From CAZYQW01 sp964649825 (GTDB lineage Bacteria; Planctomycetota; B15-G4; JADJEK01), in NCBI GenBank assembly GCA_964649825.1, contig CAZYQW010000116.1:1-64000 (forward strand): a stretch of 64,000 nucleotides of DNA. The letters are read 5' to 3'. A model generated the notes under the pieces. It ran no database searches, was not told the origin of the DNA, and saw only the letters and a program-made list of their open reading frames with translations. The position numbers were made by a program, and so were the translations under genes. The first letter of the stretch is position 1; the number at the start of each line of letters is the position of its first letter. This document shows, piece by piece, positions 50,034 through 58,276 of this stretch.

Positions 50034-50921
50034 TCAGCGGAGCGCGAGCGCCCACGCGACGACGAGGATCAGCAGCGCGAGCGCGCCGAGCCCGCGCTGG
50101 ACCGCCGGCCGGAGCATCCCCGACGGCTCGAGCGCCGCGGCGCCGGCGCCGAGGAGGAGGCCGAACGAGAAGCCGGCGACGTGGGCGAACACGTCGGTCC
50201 TCCCCTCGGAGACCCCGAGGAAGCCGAGGAACGCGAGTCCGACGCCGAGGGGAACGATCTGCTTCAGCGGGCTCGACGGAATCGCACGCCGCCGCTGCCA
50301 CTGGTAGCTCACGATCACCCCGACCGCCCCGAAGACCGCCGTCGATGCGCCGAGCGACGTGTGGGTGACGTCGCGCACGAGGGCGTTCAGGAGGTTCCCG
50401 AGCACCCCCGACAGCACCACCAGGAAGAGCCCGACCCCGGATCCGAGGAGCTGGCACGCGACGGCGACGAAGACCGCGCCGAAGAGGAGGTTCCCCGCGA
50501 GGTGGATGACGTCGGCGTGCAGCGTCAGCGCGCAGGCCGCGCGCCACCACTCGCCTGCTTCGACCACCCGCGACGAGACGAGCCCGCGTTCGGTCCAGTC
50601 GATCCCGTACGCGGCGCTGGTCTGGACGAGAAACGCGCCGCCGATCACGACGCAATAGACGAGCGCGGCCCCGAGACCCTCCGTCTTCGCCTCGATCCGG
50701 AGCGGCGGCGGCGGCCAGGCCGAGGTCTCCGTGTCGAACTCGGCGAGCTCGCGCCGCGCGCGCGGCTCGTGCTCGGCCGGAACCAGCAGCAGGTGCTCGT
50801 GGCCGACGTCCTGCTGGACGTACGGAATCCCCAACGACTCGAGCACCAGCGCGCGCTCGCGGGAGGGCCCGCGGGCCGCCGCGCGGTGGACGCAGATCAA
50901 CGCGTCTTCGGTGTCGTTCAA
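50034..50921 (-). CDS. Rhomboid-family intramembrane serine protease
   Basis: The protein has 295 residues. It cuts transmembrane helices of other proteins within the membrane. The catalytic dyad is Ser193 in TSLGASTAVFGAVG and His247 in DVFAHVAGF, and Asn144 in HLAGNLLFG belongs to the oxyanion site. Six membrane helices fit residues 85-293. The first 75 residues form a soluble N-terminal domain with beta-alpha sequence (ALVLESLGIPYVQQDVG), a cytoplasmic extension found in several rhomboids. The active-site residues are complete. Confidence 0.92.
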   Translation of the reverse strand: MNDTEDALICVHRAAARGPSRERALVLESLGIPYVQQDVGHEHLLLVPAEHEPRARRELAEFDTETSAWPPPPLRIEAKTEGLGAALVYCVVIGGAFLVQTSAAYGIDWTERGLVSSRVVEAGEWWRAACALTLHADVIHLAGNLLFGAVFVAVACQLLGSGVGLFLVVLSGVLGNLLNALVRDVTHTSLGASTAVFGAVGVIVSYQWQRRRAIPSSPLKQIVPLGVGLAFLGFLGVSEGRTDVFAHVAGFSFGLLLGAGAAALEPSGMLRPAVQRGLGALALLILVVAWALALR

Positions 50922-51003
50922 GCCGACCAGCTTAAGGAGCGAGCCGGAATCCGCGCCTGGTTTCGGACCGGCGAACCGCGCGGGCGCCTCGGTCCGACGC
51001 GGG

Positions 51004-51936
51004 TCAGTCGCCGGCGGCCGGCGGCGGGCGCAGCGGCGGGGGAAGACCGCAGGTGACGCGAACGGAGCGACCGTCGCCGGGATGGGGAAAGACGAGCGTC
51101 GCCGCGTGCAGCCAGTAGCCGAGGTCGCTCGGCAGCGCGGCGCGGTCGACGTCGGGGACGCCGCCGGCCCGGTAGAGCGGATCGCCGACCAGTGGATGCC
51201 CCGCGTGCGCGAGGTGGATCCGGATCTGATGCGCCCGTCCGGTGGCGATCCGGACGCGGACGCGGCTCGTCGTCCCGCCGAACGTCACGTCGTCGCTCTC
51301 GAGCGTCTCGACGTCGGTCCGCGCGGGGCGGCCGGTCCGGACGGCCGCGAGCACGCGGCCCACGCGAGGGTGGGGGAGGAATCCGATCGGGGCGGTCACC
51401 TCGAACCGCGAGGGGGGTCGGCCGGCGACGCGGCCGACGTAGATCCGCTCGACGCGGTCCTCCTGGAAGGCAAGGCTGAGCGCGGCGCGGGCCGGCCGCG
51501 TGCGCGCGCAGAGGACGATCCCCGACGTCCCGGTGCCGAGGCGGTGCACCGGCCGGTAGCCAGGAAACCGCTTCGCGACCAGGCGCAGCAACGTGTGCTC
51601 GAAGAACCGGCCGCCCCCGGGGAGAGTGGGGAGTCCGCGCGGCTTTGCCACGGCGAGGACGACGGCGTCGCGGTGGAGCACGGCGAGGTCGAGGGGGACG
51701 TCGGGCTCGATCCACGGCGGTCGTCGCCAGAGGATCGGCTCGCCCTCGCGCATCCGCCGGTCGGGGGAGACGCGCTCGTCGCCCACCGCCACCGCGCCGC
51801 TCTCGATCCGCCGCCGCCATTCGTCAGCGTCGGCGTGGGGGAAGCGACGCGCGAGGAGATCGAGCAACCGGACGCCATCCTCCTCGCGACGGACGCGGTG
51901 ACGGTGGATGAAACCGTGGTTCCAATGATCCGGCAT
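51004..51936 (-). CDS. RluA-family pseudouridine-synthase-like protein lacking the catalytic Asp
   Basis: The protein has 310 residues. It has the RluA fold: an S4-like N-terminal part (VRLLDLLARRFPHADADEWRR), AVAKPRGLPTLPGGG, then the active-site motif VHRLGTGTSGIVL and the closing RAHQIRIHLAHAGHPLVGDPLY. In RluA enzymes the motif is HRLD, and its Asp is the nucleophile that attacks the uridine; here Gly134 replaces it (codon GGC). Other conserved residues, including the RAHQIRIH arginine, are kept. It may bind RNA without modifying it, or use another residue. The start at 51936 follows GGGAG at about ten bases; an upstream in-frame start would give a basic extension. Confidence 0.85.
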   Translation of the reverse strand: MPDHWNHGFIHRHRVRREEDGVRLLDLLARRFPHADADEWRRRIESGAVAVGDERVSPDRRMREGEPILWRRPPWIEPDVPLDLAVLHRDAVVLAVAKPRGLPTLPGGGRFFEHTLLRLVAKRFPGYRPVHRLGTGTSGIVLCARTRPARAALSLAFQEDRVERIYVGRVAGRPPSRFEVTAPIGFLPHPRVGRVLAAVRTGRPARTDVETLESDDVTFGGTTSRVRVRIATGRAHQIRIHLAHAGHPLVGDPLYRAGGVPDVDRAALPSDLGYWLHAATLVFPHPGDGRSVRVTCGLPPPLRPPPAAGD

Positions 51937-52065
51937 GCGGATCGCGCTCCCTCGGCGTGCCTTTCGCACGGCGGCGCGAGACCGTACCATGCGTCGGCGT
52001 TTCTGCCGCACGGCCGGCGTCGCGGAAGATCGAGGAACCCAGGCTTGGAACGGATGGGAGACCGG

Positions 52066-52506
52066 ATGGAAGACCGGCCGTGGTACGGATCGGGACTACG
52101 CTTCACCTGCGGCCGCTGCGGCAACTGCTGCTCGGGGACGCCGGGGACGGTGCTCTTCGCGCCGAACGAGCAGAACGCGATCGCCCGCTTCCTCGGCATC
52201 TTGCCGTTCGAGTTCCTGCAGCGCTACGCACGTCGCGTGAACGGCCACTGGTCCTTGACCGAGGTCGAACGCGATGGAAGCTACGACTGCGTGTTCCTGA
52301 CCCGCGACGCCGGCGGTCGTGCCGGGTGCGCGATCCATCCGGTGCGGCCCACTCAGTGCCGCACGTGGCCGTTCTGGCCCGAGAACCTGAAGGACCGCCG
52401 GGGCTACGAGAGGTTGGCCGACGGGTGCACTGGCGTTCGCGACGGCTTGAACGGCTCGGGCCGGCCGTTCACGCGACGCGAGATCGACGACCAGGCGGAG
52501 TCGTGA
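52066..52506 (+). CDS. YkgJ-family cysteine-cluster protein
   Basis: The protein has 146 residues with eight cysteines: CGRCGNCC (Cys15, 18, 21, 22), then Cys75, Cys88, Cys98 and Cys121. The CxxCxxCC motif with a later C-x9-C (GCAIHPVRPTQCRTWPFWP) defines the YkgJ/CxxCxxCC family, thought to bind iron or zinc in the cytoplasm; its reaction is not established. The ATG at 52066 has GGGAG five bases upstream and is preferred to 52054. It is divergent from the RluA-like gene. Confidence 0.85.
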   Translation: MEDRPWYGSGLRFTCGRCGNCCSGTPGTVLFAPNEQNAIARFLGILPFEFLQRYARRVNGHWSLTEVERDGSYDCVFLTRDAGGRAGCAIHPVRPTQCRTWPFWPENLKDRRGYERLADGCTGVRDGLNGSGRPFTRREIDDQAES

Positions 52507-52571
52507 GACGGTCGGACCTCAGGAACGGAGGCGCCTCACGCCAAGGAGGAGCACCGCCCCAGGAGCGGAGA

Positions 52572-52608
52572 GGGCCGCACGCATCGGGAAGTGACCCTTG
52601 AGCGGCCC
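52572..52608. terminator. Possible stem-loop between convergent genes
   Basis: GGGCCGC (52572-52578) is the reverse complement of GCGGCCC (52602-52608), with a 23-base loop, in the 103-base gap where the YkgJ gene and the metallopeptidase gene converge. The short stem and long loop make this a weak call. Confidence 0.22.
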
Positions 52609-52609
52609 C

Positions 52610-55600
52610 CTACTTCGCGGCCTCGAGCGTGAGCGACCGGATCCGCGGCAGCGATCCCCACGTCGCGAAGCCGACGCGGTGCCGGTTCGGGATCGGCCGG
52701 ATCGGCACCGCGTCGAAGAGCGTGCTGTCGTTGAACCGGACGCTGGCCCGCCGGCCGACGTGGATCAGCTCGAGCTCGTTCTCGTCGCGCGGCTCGAACG
52801 CGATCGCCGGGGTCTGGAACACGAGCCGGTCGTAGCGCTCGAGGCGCGCCGACAGCTCGCCACCCTTGCCGGGCACGAGGATCAACGTCCAGCCCGAGAG
52901 GCCGTCGTCATTCCCCTCGCCCATGAACGTCACCAGGACCTTCGGCGCGTTGTCGCCGTCGCGCTCGAACGCGAGGACGAGGCGGAAGTCGTCGACGTCC
53001 TCCGTCGACCTCTCCTTGATCCAGGCCAGGTTCGACGGCGAGTCCTTTGGGAAGCCCGGACGGACGGTGTACTTCCGCCACGCGACCCGCTTGTCGGTGG
53101 AGGCGCCGAACAACGCCTTGTTCCGGACCTCGAATCGACCGACCGTCGCGTCGATCTTGCCGCCGAGGGACGACTTGAACGACTGCCGCAGGAGCGTGCT
53201 CCATTGGACGGGGTTGGTGGGGTGGGCGGGGGCGTCGGGGTGCGACGTCGCCGTGGCGGCCGGCGGCTCGGTGTCGACGCGCAGGTTCTCCACCGGCGTC
53301 CCGTCCAATCGCGTCAGCGCGCACGCGAATCCCGCCGGACCGTACCGGTTGCGGACCTTCACGAGCAGCTTGTTCCGGCCCGCGACGAGCCGAACCGGCA
53401 GGCGGATCGCGTCGGGCACGTTCGCGTAGGGCCCCCGCCAGGTGAAGTGCGAGCTGCCGTTCGCGCCGCGTTCGTGGTAGCTGCCGACGCGCTCGTCGTT
53501 CACGAACAGGAACAGGTCGTCGTCGGCGCGTAGATGGGCGACGGCGTCCGTCGGCGCGTCGACGGTGACGTGGCACAGCGCGTACGTCGCCGTGTCGACC
53601 TGGTAGTTGAACTCGATCGCGATCCATCCGATCGGCGTCCGGATCACCGGGGCGTACGTTTGCGGGTCGCGCCAGGAGCAGATGTTGTTCTGGACGGTGT
53701 ACTGCTTGGCGTAGTCGACGTCGGACTCGGGCGGGAAGACCGCGGCGCCGGGATCGACGCCGCGCTCCGAGAACGGGCCGATCACCTTCCAGTCGTAGAT
53801 GAGCCCCAGGCGCTCGTGCCCGAACCGCTCGACGGCCGCGGGGTCGTCCTTGCCGGCGCGGCGCAGGAGCTCGCGGTAGAGCAGGTCGCGCGGCAGCGGC
53901 GAGTTCGGGAACTCCTCGAACGCGTCGCGAAACGCGTCGAGCTGGCCCCGTTCGAACGCCTCGAGCTCCACGCCGAGCGCGACGCGGTCCGCGTCGCGAA
54001 GGGGCCAGCGGAACGAGACCAGGTCGTCGAACGCGCGCGGCCCGAACGCGCGCATCAAGTAGAACGCGAACGCGCGCGCGATGAACGGCTCGCGGCCGTC
54101 GCGGACGGGAGCGGCGCGGTAGTCGCGGAAGAACCGTCGGTACGGCTTCCAGTCGTGACCGTGCGGGCTCTTCGAGTACGCCTCGAGGAAGTGGAGGAAG
54201 AACCCCGCGCTCGGCCCGTAGTTCGGGATCCTCCAGTACTCCAGGTCCCGGGCGAGGTAGTCGCGGCGGAACGCGTCGAGGTTCGACTCGAACGAGTGCA
54301 GGCCGTCGCCCTTCTGCGCCAGCGCCTCGAAGCAGTACGCGGCGCCCAAGTTCGCGAGCCCCTCGCGGAACCCGTCGAAGATCGGGTTGGTGTCGTCGAT
54401 GCAGTGCGTGAGCTCGTGGTAGAAGAGGCCGGTGTCGACGCGAGTGTCCTTCGCCTCGGGATCGGCGCGTCCGATGTCGATGATCTTGCCGCCGCCCACG
54501 CCGCCGCCGAAGTCCCACAGTTCCTTGAAGTAGACCGTCACGCGGTCGCCCCCCGGGTTCGGAACGCGCCCGAAGAGATCGGTGAGGAACACGTACGCGA
54601 GGTCGAAGTGGAGCTTCGACTTCGCGGGGATGCCGTCGAGCAGGCGCTTGGGTCCGATGAAGAGGAAGCGGTGCGTCGGGAGGATCACGGTGCGTCCCCA
54701 GCACGGGTGGTCGAGCGCGGCGTCGACCGCGGCTTGCTCCTCGCGCGGCATGCTCGCGAGCATCGCCTTCTCGCACGCCTCGATGCGCGCGTAGATGACG
54801 TCCGTGATCGTGCGGTCCTCGGAGTACCGCAGCTTCTTGTAGAGGGCGCGTGCGGCCGCGTGGCGTCCCTTCTTCGTCCACGCGTCGGCGCGGTCGAGCA
54901 GCTTCCTCGTCAAGCCCAGGTCCTCGGCCGCCTTCTGGACGTCGGCCGCGTCGGTCGCGTCCTGCTCCTCGTACAGCCTCGTACGCACGTCCTCGAGGTC
55001 CTGCTCGGCACGCTTCGCGTCATCGAGCGCGCCGATCACCGCCTCGTCCGCCGCCTCCGCGAGCGTGCCTCCGACGATCGTGAGCAGCGCGAGCGCGCCG
55101 CGATAGAGGCGCCGATCGAACATGCGTCCCGCCTCGAGCCTGAGGTGGCGGACCTTCTCGTCCTGCACGCGGGCGTCGACGATCCTCTGCTCCTCGATCG
55201 ACACCGGCCGCGGCGGAAGGTCGCCGAGCTTGAGCAGTTCGTCGCGGAATCGGTACTTGACGTCGTCCTCGGTCGCGAGACGGAGCCCGAGCTCGAGGAC
55301 GTCCCAGGCGTCGCCCGTCCGGCCGGCCGCCTTGAAGTCACGCGCGCGCGCGATGAGGGCGTCGATGCGGTCGGTGGAGTCGACCGGATCGAACCGAGGC
55401 GCCTTCATCTCGGCGACGGGCGCGAGCCCCGATCCGTACGGCCAGCTCTCGGCGGGGGGGAGGACGACCTTCCGTTCGGGATCGAAGAACCCGATTCGGA
55501 CTTCGAGCTCGGTGTCCGCCGCGAGCGTCATCTCCTTCGGGAACGCGGTGTCCAGCGCGTAGCGCACGACGCGGCCTTTGCGCCATCGCTTCGTCGGCGG

Positions 55601-55852
55601 GTCCGGCACGTGGTCGCGCACGATGATCTCGCGGGTCCCGAGCCCGACGACGAGTCGGACCACGTAGGCGGCGCCGACGTCCGCCAGCGGCATGAATGAG
55701 AGGTCGAAGCGGAAGATCCCGGTCGTCGCGAGGTCGGCGTCGTCGACGGTGACCGCGACGGTGACGGGAACCTCCTCGTCGCCGGCTTCGACCTGCGCGC
55801 GCGCCGGGCCGGCGAACGCGGCGGCGAGCAGCAGGAGGGTGATCCGGCTCAC
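52610..55852 (-). CDS. Large secreted HExxH metallopeptidase-like protein with PA14-like domain
   Basis: The protein has 1,080 residues. Its GTG start overlaps the PhyH stop codon (GTGA) and it has a signal peptide (ITLLLLAAAFAGPARA). The first 380 residues are a beta part and then helices with a TPR-like feel (RRLYRGALALLTIVGGTLAEA in part). The zinc motif HELTH is at 479-483 in LFYHELTHCIDD, with a likely third ligand Glu497 in REGLANLG, the gluzincin pattern. About residues 780-880 resemble a PA14/jelly-roll sugar-binding domain (HLRADDDLFLFVNDERVGSY), and the last 180 residues are another beta sandwich. It is the last gene of its operon. Substrates are probably extracellular proteins or glycoproteins. 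Confidence 0.84.
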   Translation of the reverse strand: MSRITLLLLAAAFAGPARAQVEAGDEEVPVTVAVTVDDADLATTGIFRFDLSFMPLADVGAAYVVRLVVGLGTREIIVRDHVPDPPTKRWRKGRVVRYALDTAFPKEMTLAADTELEVRIGFFDPERKVVLPPAESWPYGSGLAPVAEMKAPRFDPVDSTDRIDALIARARDFKAAGRTGDAWDVLELGLRLATEDDVKYRFRDELLKLGDLPPRPVSIEEQRIVDARVQDEKVRHLRLEAGRMFDRRLYRGALALLTIVGGTLAEAADEAVIGALDDAKRAEQDLEDVRTRLYEEQDATDAADVQKAAEDLGLTRKLLDRADAWTKKGRHAAARALYKKLRYSEDRTITDVIYARIEACEKAMLASMPREEQAAVDAALDHPCWGRTVILPTHRFLFIGPKRLLDGIPAKSKLHFDLAYVFLTDLFGRVPNPGGDRVTVYFKELWDFGGGVGGGKIIDIGRADPEAKDTRVDTGLFYHELTHCIDDTNPIFDGFREGLANLGAAYCFEALAQKGDGLHSFESNLDAFRRDYLARDLEYWRIPNYGPSAGFFLHFLEAYSKSPHGHDWKPYRRFFRDYRAAPVRDGREPFIARAFAFYLMRAFGPRAFDDLVSFRWPLRDADRVALGVELEAFERGQLDAFRDAFEEFPNSPLPRDLLYRELLRRAGKDDPAAVERFGHERLGLIYDWKVIGPFSERGVDPGAAVFPPESDVDYAKQYTVQNNICSWRDPQTYAPVIRTPIGWIAIEFNYQVDTATYALCHVTVDAPTDAVAHLRADDDLFLFVNDERVGSYHERGANGSSHFTWRGPYANVPDAIRLPVRLVAGRNKLLVKVRNRYGPAGFACALTRLDGTPVENLRVDTEPPAATATSHPDAPAHPTNPVQWSTLLRQSFKSSLGGKIDATVGRFEVRNKALFGASTDKRVAWRKYTVRPGFPKDSPSNLAWIKERSTEDVDDFRLVLAFERDGDNAPKVLVTFMGEGNDDGLSGWTLILVPGKGGELSARLERYDRLVFQTPAIAFEPRDENELELIHVGRRASVRFNDSTLFDAVPIRPIPNRHRVGFATWGSLPRIRSLTLEAAK

Positions 55853-56679
55853 GGTTCGTTCGAGCGGCGCTCGCCGTCGCCGCCAACCCGACCGAGGACT
55901 TCGAGCGAATCGTTGTGCGAGTGCGTGAAGCCGCGCCGGCGTTCCTCTTCGACCGTGGCGCGCGCGCGGAACGCGACCACGTACGCGCGCCGCCACCGGT
56001 CCGATCGGTTCGGCCCCGAGCCGTGGAGGACGCGCTCGCAGTGCACCGTGACGTCACCGCGCCGGATCATGGCCGGCACGACGCGATCCCGCGAGTCGTC
56101 GACGTCCGCGACCAGCGTGTGCGACTCGTCACGCGATCCGGCCCGCGGCCGGTGCGGCCGCAGCGCGGACTCGCGGTGCGACCCCGGCACGAACCGCATG
56201 CAGCCGTTGTCGACGTCGGCGTCGTCCAGCGCGAGCCACAGCGTCGCGGTGCGGGTGTCGGGCGTGACCGGCCAGTACGCGAGGTCCTGGTGCCATTCGA
56301 ACACGCCGTCCGCGCGGCGCGGCGGCTTCGCGAGGAGCTGATCGTAGTCGAGCACCATGTCGTCGCCGAAGAGCTGCGATGCGATCGCCGCCGCCCTCCG
56401 TTCGTACAGGTTGCCGCGCCAGGCCGGGTGGTAGACGCGGGGGAGCATGACGTTGACGATCGAGTACTCGTGCACCGGTCGAGCGTAGTCGCCGGACATG
56501 TCGCAGAAGTCCCGGCCGACGACCGCGATCTCACGGCGCAGGAACCGCTGGTACACCGCCTCGATCACGGCCAGTTCGTCTTCGGCGAGGACCCCTTCCA
56601 GATGGACGTAGCCGTCCACGTGGAAGCGCCGGATCTCCGCCTCGCTCACGCGATACTGGTCGCCGTCCCGCCCGCTCAC
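55849..56679 (-). CDS. Phytanoyl-CoA dioxygenase (PhyH) family oxygenase
   Basis: The protein has 276 residues. The Fe(II) ligands are His130 and Asp132 (FEWHQDLAYWP) and His219 (RVLHGSGPN), with an Arg at 230/231 (RWRRAYVVAF) for 2-oxoglutarate. The WHQD-LAYWP and RFVPGSHR motifs place it with the ectoine-hydroxylase-like PhyH enzymes of marine and soil bacteria, but the substrate is not fixed. The gene overlaps the pseudo-receiver upstream (ATGA) and the metallopeptidase downstream (GTGA), so the three are translated together. Confidence 0.92.
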   Translation of the reverse strand: MSGRDGDQYRVSEAEIRRFHVDGYVHLEGVLAEDELAVIEAVYQRFLRREIAVVGRDFCDMSGDYARPVHEYSIVNVMLPRVYHPAWRGNLYERRAAAIASQLFGDDMVLDYDQLLAKPPRRADGVFEWHQDLAYWPVTPDTRTATLWLALDDADVDNGCMRFVPGSHRESALRPHRPRAGSRDESHTLVADVDDSRDRVVPAMIRRGDVTVHCERVLHGSGPNRSDRWRRAYVVAFRARATVEEERRRGFTHSHNDSLEVLGRVGGDGERRSNEP

Positions 56680-56978
56680 GTGAACCCTTTGATGATCCCA
56701 CGCAGGAACGGCAGCATTCCCTCGGGTCCCGATGCCCGGTCCTTCAAGTGAATGCAGAGTTCGTCGCGGATGGATGCGATGACCGTGCAGATCTCGTGAC
56801 GATCGGCGTCCTGGACCACGCCGGCAACGACGACGAGGTCGATCGCCTCATGCTCGAGTCGATCGAGCACCTCGTCGGCGTTCATCACGCCGAACAACTG
56901 GACGCCGTCGGCCTCCAGCTCCTCCGTCAACTTCGCGGCTTCGTCGGGCGTGCGCCCGACCAGAAGGATTCCGGTCAT
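56676..56978 (-). CDS. Small pseudo-receiver protein
   Basis: The protein has 100 residues. The ATG at 56978 has GAGGAG about five bases upstream. The chain is a compact alpha/beta repeat of the CheY type (ILLVGRTPDEAAKLTEELEADG in part; then VMNADEVLDRLEHEAIDLVVVAGVV), but the acidic pocket is GR and the phospho-acceptor position is Ala52. It therefore should not be phosphorylated and may act as a binding or dimer module. It overlaps the PhyH gene by four bases. Confidence 0.72.
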   Translation of the reverse strand: MTGILLVGRTPDEAAKLTEELEADGVQLFGVMNADEVLDRLEHEAIDLVVVAGVVQDADRHEICTVIASIRDELCIHLKDRASGPEGMLPFLRGIIKGFT

Positions 56979-57021
56979 GCGATCTCCTCGCGAGGAACGC
57001 TCGGTGGTTGCTCGCCCTTCG

Positions 57022-57243
57022 TCATCGTGCATCCGACGACGCGGGGTCCGGGCGGCGACGATCGTACAAACCGCAGGGCTCGCCCGATGCGCGCAGAACC
57101 ACGTGCGACGGCAGGTCGCGGCTCTGGAATCCGTAGGCGCGGCACCCGCGCGGATGCGTTGGTTCCCAGGTCACGTAGTAATGACGGCACTGGAGGCACC
57201 GCGGCTCCTCGGAGCGAGCCCCGGCGCCGGTCGAACGGTTCAC
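57022..57243 (-). CDS. Small four-cysteine protein
   Basis: The protein has 73 residues; its GTG start overlaps the stop codon of the secreted-protein gene upstream (GTGA at 57240-57243). The pattern is Cys16-x2-Cys19 ... Cys34 ... Cys57 within CLQCRHYYVTWEPTHPRGCR and LPSHVVLRASGEPCGLY. I recall a family of 70-80-residue proteins with CxxC-x-HYYxTW and SGxxC, often mis-annotated as uracil-DNA glycosylase; they probably bind one metal ion. It is easily missed because the same frame is open far upstream. Between it and the pseudo-receiver lie 43 bases. Confidence 0.7.
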   Translation of the reverse strand: MNRSTGAGARSEEPRCLQCRHYYVTWEPTHPRGCRAYGFQSRDLPSHVVLRASGEPCGLYDRRRPDPASSDAR

Positions 57244-58136
57244 TTCACCTTCATCTTCAACGGATTCGTCGCGGAGAGCCCGGCCGGCGCGCCGGCGTCG
57301 GGGAACAATGCCTGAAGGTAGACGTCGCCGGCGGGCGTGTCCGCCGGCAGGACGCCGGTGTAGACGATCACACCGGCGGCCGACACCGGCGCCGGAATGA
57401 TGAGCGGCGTGAGGGGGAGGATCTGGAGCGCACAGCCCGGCACGACCTCGGCCGCGCCGGTTCCCGTGCCGACGAACATCAGTCCCGCCGCGTTGCCGAC
57501 GACGGCCTCGATCCGCAGGGTGATCGTCGTGCCGGGGGACGGACAACCGAACCCCTCGAGCTTCGGGACGACGCCGTTGGTCCCGGCGCATCCGCTGCCG
57601 AGGGGCACGAACGAGCAGTCGTCGCAGTACATGCGCACCTTCCAGTGATGAAGGTTGGACTGGAAAGGTCCATTCCAGTTCGCGCCCCCATCGAACGATC
57701 CTTTGTAGACCTGCCCGACCGTCGTCTTCGGCGGGTCGACGGCGGCCTGCGCGCCTCCCGGGTTGCCCCACACGATCCAGTACCGCGCGCCCGCCTCGAG
57801 CAGCACGGGGTTGTTCAACACTGCGCCCTGCCAGGAGTTGATCGAGCTCATGTGCCAGGTGCCGACCCCGAGGGACGCGCCCGGCTGATTCAATACCGAG
57901 TCGTCCGTCCAGATGCCGAGGGTCGCGGTTCCGTTCGATTCGCCGGTGAACGTCTCCATGCTCGTCACGACGGTCGCGGCGGTCGCGTGGAACTGCCACG
58001 CGATCAGCGTCGCACCCATGGACATGTTGTCGTTGAAGGCGTTCCCGTCGTTTTGGGTGGTGCACGGCGGGGCCTGACCGGACGCGACGGTCGAGAGAGC
58101 GCCCGCGAGGAACACGGCGAGGAATGGGCGTCGCAT
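57240..58136 (-). CDS. Secreted protein with recurrent C-terminal domain
   Basis: The protein has 298 residues and is the first gene of this operon. GGAG is eight bases before the ATG at 58136. The signal peptide is FLAVFLAGALSTVASG. Residues 22-175 form a beta sandwich (NPVLLEAGARYWIVWGNPGG and ATLGIWTDDSVLNQ) of a kind seen in choice-of-anchor and extracellular proteins, with a pair CDDC. From GSGCAGTNGVVPKLEGFG (about 180) it carries the same type of terminal domain as the gene at 4509, ending in TNPLKMKVK. Its function is unknown; the mature protein is expected outside the cell or at its surface. Confidence 0.82.
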   Translation of the reverse strand: MRRPFLAVFLAGALSTVASGQAPPCTTQNDGNAFNDNMSMGATLIAWQFHATAATVVTSMETFTGESNGTATLGIWTDDSVLNQPGASLGVGTWHMSSINSWQGAVLNNPVLLEAGARYWIVWGNPGGAQAAVDPPKTTVGQVYKGSFDGGANWNGPFQSNLHHWKVRMYCDDCSFVPLGSGCAGTNGVVPKLEGFGCPSPGTTITLRIEAVVGNAAGLMFVGTGTGAAEVVPGCALQILPLTPLIIPAPVSAAGVIVYTGVLPADTPAGDVYLQALFPDAGAPAGLSATNPLKMKVK

Positions 58137-58172
58137 TTTCTATTCTCCACGACATCCGAACGATCTGCCGAC

Positions 58173-58178
58173 AGTCTA
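58173..58178 (-). promoter_or_regulatory. Candidate -10 box TAGACT (minus strand)
   Basis: On the minus strand CGATAGACTGTC has TAGACT 36 bases before the start at 58136, in the 140-base divergent gap. The opposite gene (58277) has no ribosome site, and a GATACT box (58262-58267) only nine bases before its GTG. Confidence 0.3.
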
Positions 58179-58276
58179 TCGGGGCCGACCTAGCGGCCGT
58201 CGTTCAATCCTGGGCCTGGGCGATCGGGCCGTGACGAGCATTTCCGGCGATCCGAAGGGGCGATACTCTCTCACCG

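Noticed and set aside
52610..53500. Extra carbohydrate-active enzyme in the metallopeptidase C-terminus
   Set aside because: The region has jelly-roll and beta-sandwich features only; no catalytic residues of a glycoside hydrolase can be seen.
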